Shown here one piece after another: positions 30,777-38,967 of a DNA stretch of 64,000 bases. The stretch spans positions 1,550,001 to 1,614,000 of the forward strand of contig NZ_AP019657.1 in assembly GCF_009938225.1 (NCBI RefSeq), read 5' to 3'. Both the position numbers and the translations under genes were made by a program. This stretch comes from Vibrio ponticus. Its GTDB lineage: Bacteria; Pseudomonadota; Gammaproteobacteria; Enterobacterales; Vibrionaceae. The notes beneath the pieces are model-generated. The model had not been told where the DNA came from. It saw only the letters and a program-made list of their open reading frames with translations, and made no database searches. How positions within the stretch are numbered: position 1 is the first letter of the stretch; each line of letters starts with the position of its first letter.

Positions 30777-32505
30777 TTTAATCCCTTATCTAAAACTGTA
30801 TAAGAAACACTGGTTTGGTCTATCGCTTGGCATGTTGCTCGCGTTCCTAACCCTATTCGCTTCTATTGGTCTGTTAACCCTTTCCGGGTGGTTCCTCTCT
30901 GCGGCGGCAGTGGCAGGTTTAACTATCGCTCGTGAAACCTTTAACTACATGCTACCCGGTGCATTTGTTCGTGGCTTCGCCATGGGTCGAACTGCGGGTC
31001 GTTGGGGTGAGCGCGTGGTTAGCCACAACGCTACCTTTAAGCTGCTGACTGATTTGCGTATTTTCTTCTTTAAGAAGCTCGCTCCGCTGGTTCCGGGCAA
31101 AGTTGCTAACCTGCGCGATGCGGATCTACTCAACCGTCTAATTGCTGATATCGACGCGATGGATCATGTTTATCTGCGTCTTATTAGCCCTATGGTGGTT
31201 GGCTTGCTTGGCATTGCAGCATTAACCGCTGTTCTGTGTTGGTTTGACCAAACTCTAGGTTTAACGCTTGGTGCAATCTTACTCACTCTGCTGATCCTAT
31301 GGCCAATTCTGTTCTACAAATTGGGCAAGCGAAATGGTAGTGAGCTAACGCAAAACAAAGCTGACTTGCGTATTACAACACTAGATTGGCTGCAAGGTTA
31401 CAGCGAACTCACTTTGTTTGGTGCAGAAGAGCGTTACCGCAATGCGATTTACTCTGCGCAAGAAAAGTTACTTAAGAATCAGTTCTTCGATGCGCATTTT
31501 TCAGGGCTTGCTCAAGCACTACTGATGTTGGCAAATGGCTGGACGTTAGTGCTGATGTTATGGCTTGCTGCAGATGGCGTTGCGGGCGGCAAACCTGATC
31601 CTATGATCGCTTTGTTTGCTTTTGCGACGATGGCAAGTGTCGAACTCTTGATGCCAATTGCTGGAGCATTCCAACACCTTGGAAAAACGTTGACTTCTGC
31701 ACGTCGATTGAACGAAGTGATCCTTGCTGAACCTGACGTGCAATTCCCTGAGCAAAATGTTGACCACTCTGGTGAGTTCAGCGTTGAATATCGTAATGTT
31801 GGCTTTACCTATCCTGACGGCAACACCCCTGCACTTGAACAGATCAATCTGGCGATTGCTGGACAGAAACGCGTGGCAATTGTAGGTCAAACTGGTTCAG
31901 GGAAATCAACCTTACTGCAACTGCTGACTCGCTACTGGGATGTGAATCAGGGCGAACTGCTGATTGCAGGCAAGCCTATCCAAGAGTGGAGTGAGTCACA
32001 ACTTCGCCAAGCGATCACCGTGGTGAGCCAGCGAGTTGACGTATTGAATGGCACGCTGCGCGATAACCTGATCTTAGCCAAACCTGATGCAAACGATGAC
32101 GAAATCAGTCTCGCATTGCACAAAGTTGGCTTAAGTAAATTACTTGAGGGCGAAACAGCAGACAAGAACGGCTTAGATGCTTGGCTTGGTGACGGTGGTC
32201 GCCAGCTGTCTGGTGGTGAAAAGCGTCGTATCGGTATTGCTCGTGCTCTACTGCATAACGCGCCGATTTTGCTACTGGATGAACCAACAGAAGGTTTAGA
32301 CAAACAGACAGAGCAGCAAATCATGACCCTATTTGACAAGCACTTTGAAGGCAAAACGGTACTATTTATCACCCACCGTTTGGTTAACCTCAATAAGATG
32401 GACGCTGTATGCTTAATTGAGAATGGTCAAATTGTTGAGCACGGTTCCCACCAAGCGCTTATCGAGCAACAAGGTCGTTACTACCAACTCAATCAAACGC
32501 TGTAG
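30769..32505 (+). CDS. cydC: CydDC thiol exporter, subunit CydC
   Basis: Partner of CydD; 578 residues with six membrane helices and an ATPase domain holding GQTGSGKST, LSGGEKRR and LLLDEPTEG. The signature motif is canonical here, whereas it is variant in CydD, consistent with an asymmetric pair. Haem or thiol export supports cytochrome bd maturation, so this operon serves low-oxygen respiration. The gene ends before a strong terminator. Confidence 0.95.
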   Translation: MRDLIPYLKLYKKHWFGLSLGMLLAFLTLFASIGLLTLSGWFLSAAAVAGLTIARETFNYMLPGAFVRGFAMGRTAGRWGERVVSHNATFKLLTDLRIFFFKKLAPLVPGKVANLRDADLLNRLIADIDAMDHVYLRLISPMVVGLLGIAALTAVLCWFDQTLGLTLGAILLTLLILWPILFYKLGKRNGSELTQNKADLRITTLDWLQGYSELTLFGAEERYRNAIYSAQEKLLKNQFFDAHFSGLAQALLMLANGWTLVLMLWLAADGVAGGKPDPMIALFAFATMASVELLMPIAGAFQHLGKTLTSARRLNEVILAEPDVQFPEQNVDHSGEFSVEYRNVGFTYPDGNTPALEQINLAIAGQKRVAIVGQTGSGKSTLLQLLTRYWDVNQGELLIAGKPIQEWSESQLRQAITVVSQRVDVLNGTLRDNLILAKPDANDDEISLALHKVGLSKLLEGETADKNGLDAWLGDGGRQLSGGEKRRIGIARALLHNAPILLLDEPTEGLDKQTEQQIMTLFDKHFEGKTVLFITHRLVNLNKMDAVCLIENGQIVEHGSHQALIEQQGRYYQLNQTL

Positions 32506-32526
32506 TCAGCATTATTTCACTTTACC

Positions 32527-32558
32527 AAGGCCGTGAGAAAACCTCGCGGCCTTTTTGT
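32527..32558 (+). terminator. Terminator after cydC
   Basis: AAGGCCGTGAG, short A-rich loop, CTCGCGGCCTT then TTTGTTTT: a long stem with one mismatch. Confidence 0.9.
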
Positions 32559-32729
32559 TTTATCACCTTTTGCAATGAATTTTTCCGCCTAGCTTGAGAA
32601 ATGTCGAGTTTTGGCACAAGCTGAAATTATTGCTTTGTCACTTTAGGTACTAAATTGCGTAACGATCATTTGGTCACCACAACTTTGGGATCGTCAGTTT
32701 CCGGCTTACTACTTTAGAGGAGATTGCAC

Positions 32730-33917
32730 ATGGCAAGCGCTGCGTTGCAATTTGATCTCGACGAATACCAACTGCGCTTGCACAAGGTTCGTCAATCAAT
32801 GCAGGAACAGGAAATTGACCTGTTAATTATCCATGACCCATCGAACATGTCATGGCTCACGGGGTACGACGGCTGGTCGTTTTACGTACCACAATGTGTT
32901 GTGGTCGGTTCAAGTGGCGAGCCAGTGTGGTTTGGACGAATACAAGATGCCAATGGCGCTTATCGCACGACCTATATGAGTGCGGAAAACATATCTTTTT
33001 ACCCCGACCATTATGTGATGAATCCCCCTCTTCACCCGATGGAGTTTCTAGTAGAAAGCGTGCTTGAACCTAAACTGTGGGATCGTGGCAAAATAGGGGT
33101 AGAAAAAGACAATTACTACTTCAGTGCCACTGCCTATGAAGCGCTGCAAACTAACTTACCTTGTGCATCGCTGGTCGATGCTACCGGTCTGGTCAATTGG
33201 TGCCGAGCAGTAAAATCCGCTCAAGAGCTCGCTTATATGTGCCGCGCTGCGCGCATCGTTGAAAACATGCACCGCTTAGCTTATGACATGATAGAGCCAG
33301 GTCTGCCGAAACACTATTTGGTCGCAGAGCTAAACCGCCAAGCTATTCTTGGTCATGAAGACCACTTTGGCGACTATGCGGCTATAGTGCCGATGTTGCC
33401 ATCGGGGACGGATGCAGCGGCACCTCACCTCACTTGGGATGACCGACCATTTAAAAAAGGTGAAGGCACCTTCTTTGAAATCGCAGGTGCGCACCGACGC
33501 TACCACTGCCCGCTATCACGTACCATTTTTCTCGGTGAACCAAATGACAAGTTTAAACGCGCCGATGAAGCTCTGACTAAGGCGCTCGATGCTGGGCTCA
33601 ATGCCGCACGACCAGGAAATACTTGCGCTGAAGTCGCTAATATTATCAACGCAATCCTCGACCGAGCGGGCTTTTCACGCCAAGGCGCACGATGTGGCTA
33701 TCCCATTGGGCTCAGTTATCCACCAGATTGGGGTGAGAGAACCATGAGTTTACGTGACAGTGACCATACGATATTAGAGGAAGGGATGACATTCCATCTG
33801 ATGCCGGGCTTATGGTTTGAAGATTGGGGGCTAGAAACCACCGAGAGCATCATCATCACTCGTCATGGGGGAAAAACCTTGTGTGATTTCCCCCGTCGCC
33901 TGTTTATCAAGCATTAG
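32730..33917 (+). CDS. doeA: M24-family hydrolase, probable ectoine hydrolase
   Basis: Resembles ectoine hydrolase DoeA, an M24 creatinase/prolidase-fold enzyme that opens the ectoine ring to N-acetyl-2,4-diaminobutyrate. Features are an N-terminal creatinase-like domain (LLIIHDPSNMSWLTGYDGWSF) and a C-terminal pita-bread domain (FGDYAAIVPMLPSGTDAAAPH, FFEIAGAHRRYHCPLSRTIF, TFHLMPGLWFEDWGLETTESI). The usual metallopeptidase ligands are partly changed, as in DoeA. ATG at 32730 follows AGAGGAGA at good spacing. It heads a four-gene block; the substrate is inferred from similarity and context. Confidence 0.83.
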   Translation: MASAALQFDLDEYQLRLHKVRQSMQEQEIDLLIIHDPSNMSWLTGYDGWSFYVPQCVVVGSSGEPVWFGRIQDANGAYRTTYMSAENISFYPDHYVMNPPLHPMEFLVESVLEPKLWDRGKIGVEKDNYYFSATAYEALQTNLPCASLVDATGLVNWCRAVKSAQELAYMCRAARIVENMHRLAYDMIEPGLPKHYLVAELNRQAILGHEDHFGDYAAIVPMLPSGTDAAAPHLTWDDRPFKKGEGTFFEIAGAHRRYHCPLSRTIFLGEPNDKFKRADEALTKALDAGLNAARPGNTCAEVANIINAILDRAGFSRQGARCGYPIGLSYPPDWGERTMSLRDSDHTILEEGMTFHLMPGLWFEDWGLETTESIIITRHGGKTLCDFPRRLFIKH

Positions 33918-33941
33918 CCTCGCGCACATAGGATGCCACCA

Positions 33942-34430
33942 ATGAAACTCGACCATTACGACATTAAGATTTTACAAATCCTGCAGCAGCATGGGCGAAT
34001 TACTAAGTCGCAACTCGCCGAGCAAATTAATCTTTCCGTCAGCCCTTGTTGGGAACGCGTCAAAAAACTCGAACAAGCTGGAATCATCGAAGGTTACGGC
34101 GCCAAACTTAACCTAACCCAGCACTTTAACCCCACCCTAGTAATGGTTGAAGTCTCACTTAAACAGCATAGTGCCGAAGCGTTTCGACGCTTTGAAAAGT
34201 TAGTCGCCGCAACAGCTTTGGTCAGTGAGTGTTATGCAACCGGCGGTGGCGTTGACTATTTAATAAAATTTCAATGCGAGGACATCGACCAATACCAACG
34301 CTGCATCGACCAATGGTTAGATGCCGACGTGGGTATCGAGCGTTACTATACCTACATCGTGACTAAAGTCGTTAAGCAGCATCACCCTGATAGCTGCGAA
34401 CAATTGGACCACAAAACTTTCTGCCTCTAG
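33942..34430 (+). CDS. Lrp/AsnC-family regulator (DoeX-like)
   Basis: An AsnC-type winged helix (DHYDIKILQILQQHGRITKSQLAEQINLSVSPCWERVKKLE) followed by a RAM ligand-binding domain. DoeX, the regulator of ectoine degradation in Halomonas, is an Lrp/AsnC protein encoded inside the doe cluster, so the same role is likely here. It lies 24 bases after doeA. The ATG at 33942 is preferred because AGGA is upstream; an in-frame ATG at 33933 also exists. Confidence 0.83.
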   Translation: MKLDHYDIKILQILQQHGRITKSQLAEQINLSVSPCWERVKKLEQAGIIEGYGAKLNLTQHFNPTLVMVEVSLKQHSAEAFRRFEKLVAATALVSECYATGGGVDYLIKFQCEDIDQYQRCIDQWLDADVGIERYYTYIVTKVVKQHHPDSCEQLDHKTFCL

Positions 34431-34544
34431 CGCTAATTTCAGAAAAAAGCTGCTGCTACTGATTGGATTAGAGAAAAAATCCCACCTTACGTTGACCTAT
34501 TCTTGCCTATATCGGCTTGATGCAATCCGCGTGGGAGGGTTACT

Positions 34545-36074
34545 ATGAGTAACGAACGCCAATTCGATATTGATGATTCAAAAGCCAATCACGAAATAAT
34601 GTCAGCATTAGATGATGTCAAATTGCTGCGTAACCTCGCTTACGTCAACGGCAAATGGGTCAGTGGTGAACAATTTAGACCAGTACTCAACCCCGCCAAT
34701 GATGAAATCATTGGTTATTTCACCCAGCTCTCTCAACAGCAAATTAGCTCAGCGATTCACGCCGCAGACGACGCATTTAATGGATGGCGCAAATTGCAAG
34801 CGGATCAAAGAGCGGAATTGCTGCTGACATGGTACCAACTGATCCTCGATGCCAAGCAAGACTTGGCGCGTTTAATGGTGATCGAACAAGGTAAAACCCT
34901 AGCCGAAGCGATTGGAGAAATCGAGTATGGCGCTTCGTTTATTCGCTGGTTCGCCGAAGAAGCAAGGCGCAGTTATGGCGAAACCATCCCAAGTCATATC
35001 GCGGATGCACAACTATCCACTATTCGCGAACCCATTGGCGTTGCCGGGCTTATCACACCTTGGAACTTTCCTAGTGCCATGATCACCCGTAAAGCGGCGG
35101 CCGCTATGGCGATTGGCTGCACCGTCGTGATTAAACCCGCCAGTGAAACCCCATTTTCTGCATTGGCGCTGGCAGAACTGGCCGATCGCGCCGGTATTCC
35201 AGACGGAGTGTTCAATATTGTTACCGGTCAAGCTGATACCGTGTCACATGTACTTTGCCAATCAGACAAGGTCAAGGCACTTTCTTTCACTGGTTCAACA
35301 CCGGTCGGAAAAATGCTGTTAGCTGATGCGGCTAGCACAGTAAAAAAATGCAGCATGGAATTAGGTGGTAACGCGCCGTTTATTGTTCTACCTGATACGG
35401 ACCTAGCACAGGCTGCGCAAGCCGCTCTTGATGCCAAGTTTCAAACTTCAGGACAGGACTGCCTCGCGGCGAATCGTATCTTTGTCCCGCAGCAGCATCT
35501 CTCTCAGTTTATTGACCACTTCGCTACCCTGATTAGTAAGCTCAAGGTCGGTAATGGCAAGCACTCCAGCACCAATGTTGGTCCACTTATCAATCATAAG
35601 GCGGTCGAGAAAGCGCAACAGCTACTCAATGATGCGCTCATCAAAGGTGCGGTCGTCGCCGCTCAAGCCGATTTGCCGGCAGCGGCACAAGCTAACGGTA
35701 GCTACTTCACGCCAACATTGTTAACCAATATTACACCTGACATGGCGGTGTATCGTGAAGAAAACTTTTGCCCGCTCGCCATCGTTCTACCCTATTCCTC
35801 TCTCGAACAAGTCATTGAAATGAGCAACGATACTGAATATGGACTGGCCGCCTACGTCTATGGGCATGATATTCATCAAATATGGCAATGCTTGCGCGGC
35901 TTGGAATTTGGCATGGTAAGTGTCAACTCAGTCAAGATGACTGGGCACCCAATCCCATTTGGTGGTATGAAACAATCAGGCCTTGGGCGAGAAGGCAGCC
36001 GACATGGTTTTGATGAGTTCAGTGAAATTAAATACTGCTGCTTAGGCGCTTTACCAACCGTAAGCGGCAGCTAG
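34545..36074 (+). CDS. doeC: NAD(P)-dependent aldehyde dehydrogenase (DoeC-like)
   Basis: A 509-residue aldehyde dehydrogenase. It has the NAD-binding segment, the general-base Glu in MELGGNAPF and the catalytic Cys306 in TSGQDCLAANR. It looks like the succinate-semialdehyde dehydrogenase subfamily and aligns with DoeC, which oxidises aspartate semialdehyde to aspartate in ectoine degradation. Alternative: succinate or glutarate semialdehyde. ATG follows GGGAGGGTTACT, a strong ribosome site, 114 bases after the regulator. Confidence 0.82.
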   Translation: MSNERQFDIDDSKANHEIMSALDDVKLLRNLAYVNGKWVSGEQFRPVLNPANDEIIGYFTQLSQQQISSAIHAADDAFNGWRKLQADQRAELLLTWYQLILDAKQDLARLMVIEQGKTLAEAIGEIEYGASFIRWFAEEARRSYGETIPSHIADAQLSTIREPIGVAGLITPWNFPSAMITRKAAAAMAIGCTVVIKPASETPFSALALAELADRAGIPDGVFNIVTGQADTVSHVLCQSDKVKALSFTGSTPVGKMLLADAASTVKKCSMELGGNAPFIVLPDTDLAQAAQAALDAKFQTSGQDCLAANRIFVPQQHLSQFIDHFATLISKLKVGNGKHSSTNVGPLINHKAVEKAQQLLNDALIKGAVVAAQADLPAAAQANGSYFTPTLLTNITPDMAVYREENFCPLAIVLPYSSLEQVIEMSNDTEYGLAAYVYGHDIHQIWQCLRGLEFGMVSVNSVKMTGHPIPFGGMKQSGLGREGSRHGFDEFSEIKYCCLGALPTVSGS

Positions 36075-36097
36075 GGTTCGAGCAATTTGGAGGATTT

Positions 36098-37504
36098 ATG
36101 GATAAACACACCCAACAACTCTTAGAAATCGACCGTCAACGCGTGTTCCACGCCTCGACTCATTTAAAACAGTATGCTCATGGCGAAGTCGCAGGACGGA
36201 TCATTACCCAAGCCAAAGGGGTACGCATTCAAGACTCACTTGGCAATGAACTCCTTGATGGTTTTGCTGGCCTGTATTGCGTTAATATCGGTTATGGACG
36301 AGAGGAAATGGCGGAAGCCATTTATGAACAAGCGAAAAAACTGGCTTACTATCACACCTACGTCGGTCATACCAATGAAGCGCTAATTGAACTCTCCGAT
36401 AGGATCATCAAGATGGCCCCACAAGGAATGAGCAAGGTCTATTATGGCATGTCGGGCAGTGACGCCAATGAAACCCAACTCAAATTAGTGTGGTACTACA
36501 ACAATCTACTTAACCGCCCAGAGAAGAAAAAAATCATCTCTCGGGATCGCGGCTATCATGGCTCAAGTATTGCGTCCGGATCCATGACGGGCTTGCCCCT
36601 ATTTCATGCGCACTTTGATTTACCACTTGAGCGAATCAAACACACTATCGCTCCCTACTATTATCATCGCCAAGACAGTGAGATGAGCGAGTTAGAATTC
36701 AGTCGCTATTGCGCCGAGCAACTTGAAGTAATGATCCTTGCAGAAGGTCCAGAAACCGTTGCCGCGATGATCGCAGAACCTGTGCTTGGTACCGGTGGTA
36801 TTGTGCCGCCGCCAGAAGGCTATTGGCGTGCGATTCGCAAAGTCCTCGATAAATATGACGTGTTACTCATCGCTGATGAAGTGGTATGCGGATTTGGTCG
36901 AATTGGCGCACCTTTCGGTTCGATTTACTACGATATGCAACCAGACTTAATCACTGTCGCTAAAGGGCTAACCTCAGCGTATCAACCATTATCTGGAGTC
37001 ATTGTTGGCGAAAAAGTATGGCAAGCCCTGGAAAACGGCACCGACGCGTGGGGACCATTTGGTCACGGCTACACCTACTCAGGACATCCTCTAGGTGCCG
37101 CCGCAGCCAACTGTAACTTAGATATCATCGAACGGGAGAACTTAGTGCAATACGCTGCGGACACAGGGCAATACCTGCAAGAGAAAATGCGCGAGACTTT
37201 TGCTGAGCATCCGATTGTTGGTGATACGCGCGGTGTTGGCATGTTGCACGCCCTAGAATTTGCCGCAGACAAGCAGCAGCGCACCTTATTTGACCCTAAT
37301 TTAAAAGTGGGTCCACAAATTGCTGCTGCCTGCTTAGAGAGTGGATTAATCGCTCGAGCCATGCCTCATGGTGATATTCTCGGCTTTGCCCCGCCACTTG
37401 TCGCAACCCGTGCAGACATCGACTTAATGGTCGACAAAGCCCACCATGCTATCAACAAAGTGATGGACTCACTGGTCACTAGTAAACAGTGGCAAGCGAA
37501 ATAA
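36098..37504 (+). CDS. doeD: Class III PLP aminotransferase (DoeD-like)
   Basis: A 468-residue class III aminotransferase. The Schiff-base lysine is Lys289 in TVAKGLTSAYQPLSG; ADEVVCGFGRIG and YYGMSGSDANE are also typical. In the doe pathway, DoeD converts 2,4-diaminobutyrate to aspartate semialdehyde, the substrate of DoeC. ATG follows GGAGGATTT. It is directly downstream of the dehydrogenase gene, so they form one transcript. Beta-alanine or putrescine transaminase roles are alternatives. Confidence 0.82.
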   Translation: MDKHTQQLLEIDRQRVFHASTHLKQYAHGEVAGRIITQAKGVRIQDSLGNELLDGFAGLYCVNIGYGREEMAEAIYEQAKKLAYYHTYVGHTNEALIELSDRIIKMAPQGMSKVYYGMSGSDANETQLKLVWYYNNLLNRPEKKKIISRDRGYHGSSIASGSMTGLPLFHAHFDLPLERIKHTIAPYYYHRQDSEMSELEFSRYCAEQLEVMILAEGPETVAAMIAEPVLGTGGIVPPPEGYWRAIRKVLDKYDVLLIADEVVCGFGRIGAPFGSIYYDMQPDLITVAKGLTSAYQPLSGVIVGEKVWQALENGTDAWGPFGHGYTYSGHPLGAAAANCNLDIIERENLVQYAADTGQYLQEKMRETFAEHPIVGDTRGVGMLHALEFAADKQQRTLFDPNLKVGPQIAAACLESGLIARAMPHGDILGFAPPLVATRADIDLMVDKAHHAINKVMDSLVTSKQWQAK

Positions 37505-37534
37505 TCGCAATCAAATAATGATTGTGTAGTGTGC

Positions 37535-38011
37535 TTATCGTCGATATTTGTGCAATAAATCCAATGGAATATGACAGTAGTCGTTGGGATATAGCGTTAA
37601 GCGATCTTGATGTTCAGGATCGCTTTTTACATAGTTAGTGAGTGGAAGCACTTCAACAACAATTTGGTCACGGTCCTGACGTTTAGCAATGTACTCTTGG
37701 GCGATCTGTAAGTGCTCAGCACTGCAACTATAAACTCCGGTGCGATACTTAATTCCGATATCTTGCCCTTGCTGATTTAAGCTATACGGGTCAATAATTT
37801 CGAACAGGTAATCCATCAACTGCATCACAGAGACGGCGCTAGGATCGAATTTGATTCGCACACACTCAGCGTAACCATCATAAGGCGCTTGGGTATTGTC
37901 GCTACTGCCATTTGCGCGCCCTGCCTCGGTACTAACCACGCCAGGTAAATGGCGCATAAACTCTTGCACTCCCCAAAGGCATCCACCAGCAAAGTAAATC
38001 TCTTCCATCAT
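37535..38011 (-). CDS. Peptide methionine sulfoxide reductase A-type protein
   Basis: A 158-residue MsrA-fold protein that would reduce methionine-S-sulfoxide. The active-site loop reads GGCLWGVQEF in place of the usual GCFWG: the catalytic Cys and Trp are kept but the Phe is Leu. DPYSLNQQGQDIGIKYRTGVY matches the family. No second resolving Cys pair is evident at the C-terminus (only NDYCHIP). The start could be 38020, 38011 or 38008, with 38011 taken here. It converges on doeD. Confidence 0.82.
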   Translation of the reverse strand: MMEEIYFAGGCLWGVQEFMRHLPGVVSTEAGRANGSSDNTQAPYDGYAECVRIKFDPSAVSVMQLMDYLFEIIDPYSLNQQGQDIGIKYRTGVYSCSAEHLQIAQEYIAKRQDRDQIVVEVLPLTNYVKSDPEHQDRLTLYPNDYCHIPLDLLHKYRR

Positions 38012-38057
38012 CTGTCTCATTTTATTAATGACGCAATATTATAAATACTCCTCGTTA

Positions 38058-38085
38058 AAAACAAAAACGGAGCACCATGGCTCCG
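38058..38085 (-). terminator. Terminator of the cytochrome b561 gene
   Basis: On the minus strand: CGGAGC, loop CATGGT, GCTCCG then TTTTTGTTTTT. It lies 26 bases after the b561 stop. Confidence 0.85.
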
Positions 38086-38110
38086 CTATGCAATTGCAAC
38101 AAATGGGTAA

Positions 38111-38647
38111 CTAACTCGCGCGCCCAACCATGCGTGAGATCGTGCCGTCTTTATCGATCACCTGATGCTTAATCGCCCCCGCTATATGCAGCACCAATGC
38201 AGCAATAATGATATTAACTGATACTCCATGAATTGTGCCGCCTAGCTCTTGCAGCCAGACAATTTTGTCGCCTTCAGCAATAAACTGCCAACCAAAAATA
38301 TCCGCTCCGCGACCTCCACCGACACTCATTGCAATACCGGATATCGGCATTGCTAGCGTTGCAAGCATCAAGATGCCATGAATCGCTTTAGCTAATTTAT
38401 CTTGCCAAACAGCCACTGGAGACGCAGGTGGAATTGCCCCTTCTTTCAGGCGCCACACTATGCGCACTAAAGCAATGATCAAAATAAGCGCGCCAAGCGA
38501 TTTATGTAGCCCAATTAATTCAAATTTTTCTGGACCTCGGGGTAAATCGACCATATACAAGCCAAGGCCAAACACGCCAATAAAAGCGAGTCCCGTTATC
38601 CAGTGCAGAGCAATCGTCGGTATAGAAAGAGAGTGTTTGTTGAGCAT
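38111..38647 (-). CDS. Cytochrome b561
   Basis: A 178-residue inner-membrane di-haem b protein. Four membrane helices (about 12-32, 45-65, 85-105, 145-165) carry haem-ligand histidines, e.g. IALHWITG, IGLHKSLG, HGILML, GGTIHGVSV and LHIAGAIKHQ. Such proteins transfer electrons between quinols and periplasmic acceptors. The ATG at 38647 is chosen for the AAGGAAATT site upstream; the earlier frame start at 38683 lacks it. It stands alone, transcribed opposite to the HD-GYP gene. Confidence 0.9.
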   Translation of the reverse strand: MLNKHSLSIPTIALHWITGLAFIGVFGLGLYMVDLPRGPEKFELIGLHKSLGALILIIALVRIVWRLKEGAIPPASPVAVWQDKLAKAIHGILMLATLAMPISGIAMSVGGGRGADIFGWQFIAEGDKIVWLQELGGTIHGVSVNIIIAALVLHIAGAIKHQVIDKDGTISRMVGRAS

Positions 38648-38967
38648 TACAATTTCCTTATTATTTTCATGGTTATATTGCAATTATCCACCAATACGAT
38701 GTAAAGAACTATGATGCGATGTGTAAATTTGAGTAAATTGTAACTAGTGGGCGCACGATGTTTTAACCTCTGCTTTACCAGAGTGAAAGTGCAAATAGTC
38801 GAACAACCTTTAGCGAGCTGCCTAAAAACAGCGCCTCTGCACACTTCGCTGCTATAGTTAACTATAACAACGAAGGAATATATTCAATATCTTGTCTCTA
38901 TTTGGTGAGTTTTTCCTCCACTCCACATAAGTCTCGGCTTTAGTAGCCCATAATTATGGAGCATGAG

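Noticed and set aside
32600..32660. Sigma-54 promoter before doeA
   Set aside because: TGGCAC is followed by TTGC at the wrong spacing.
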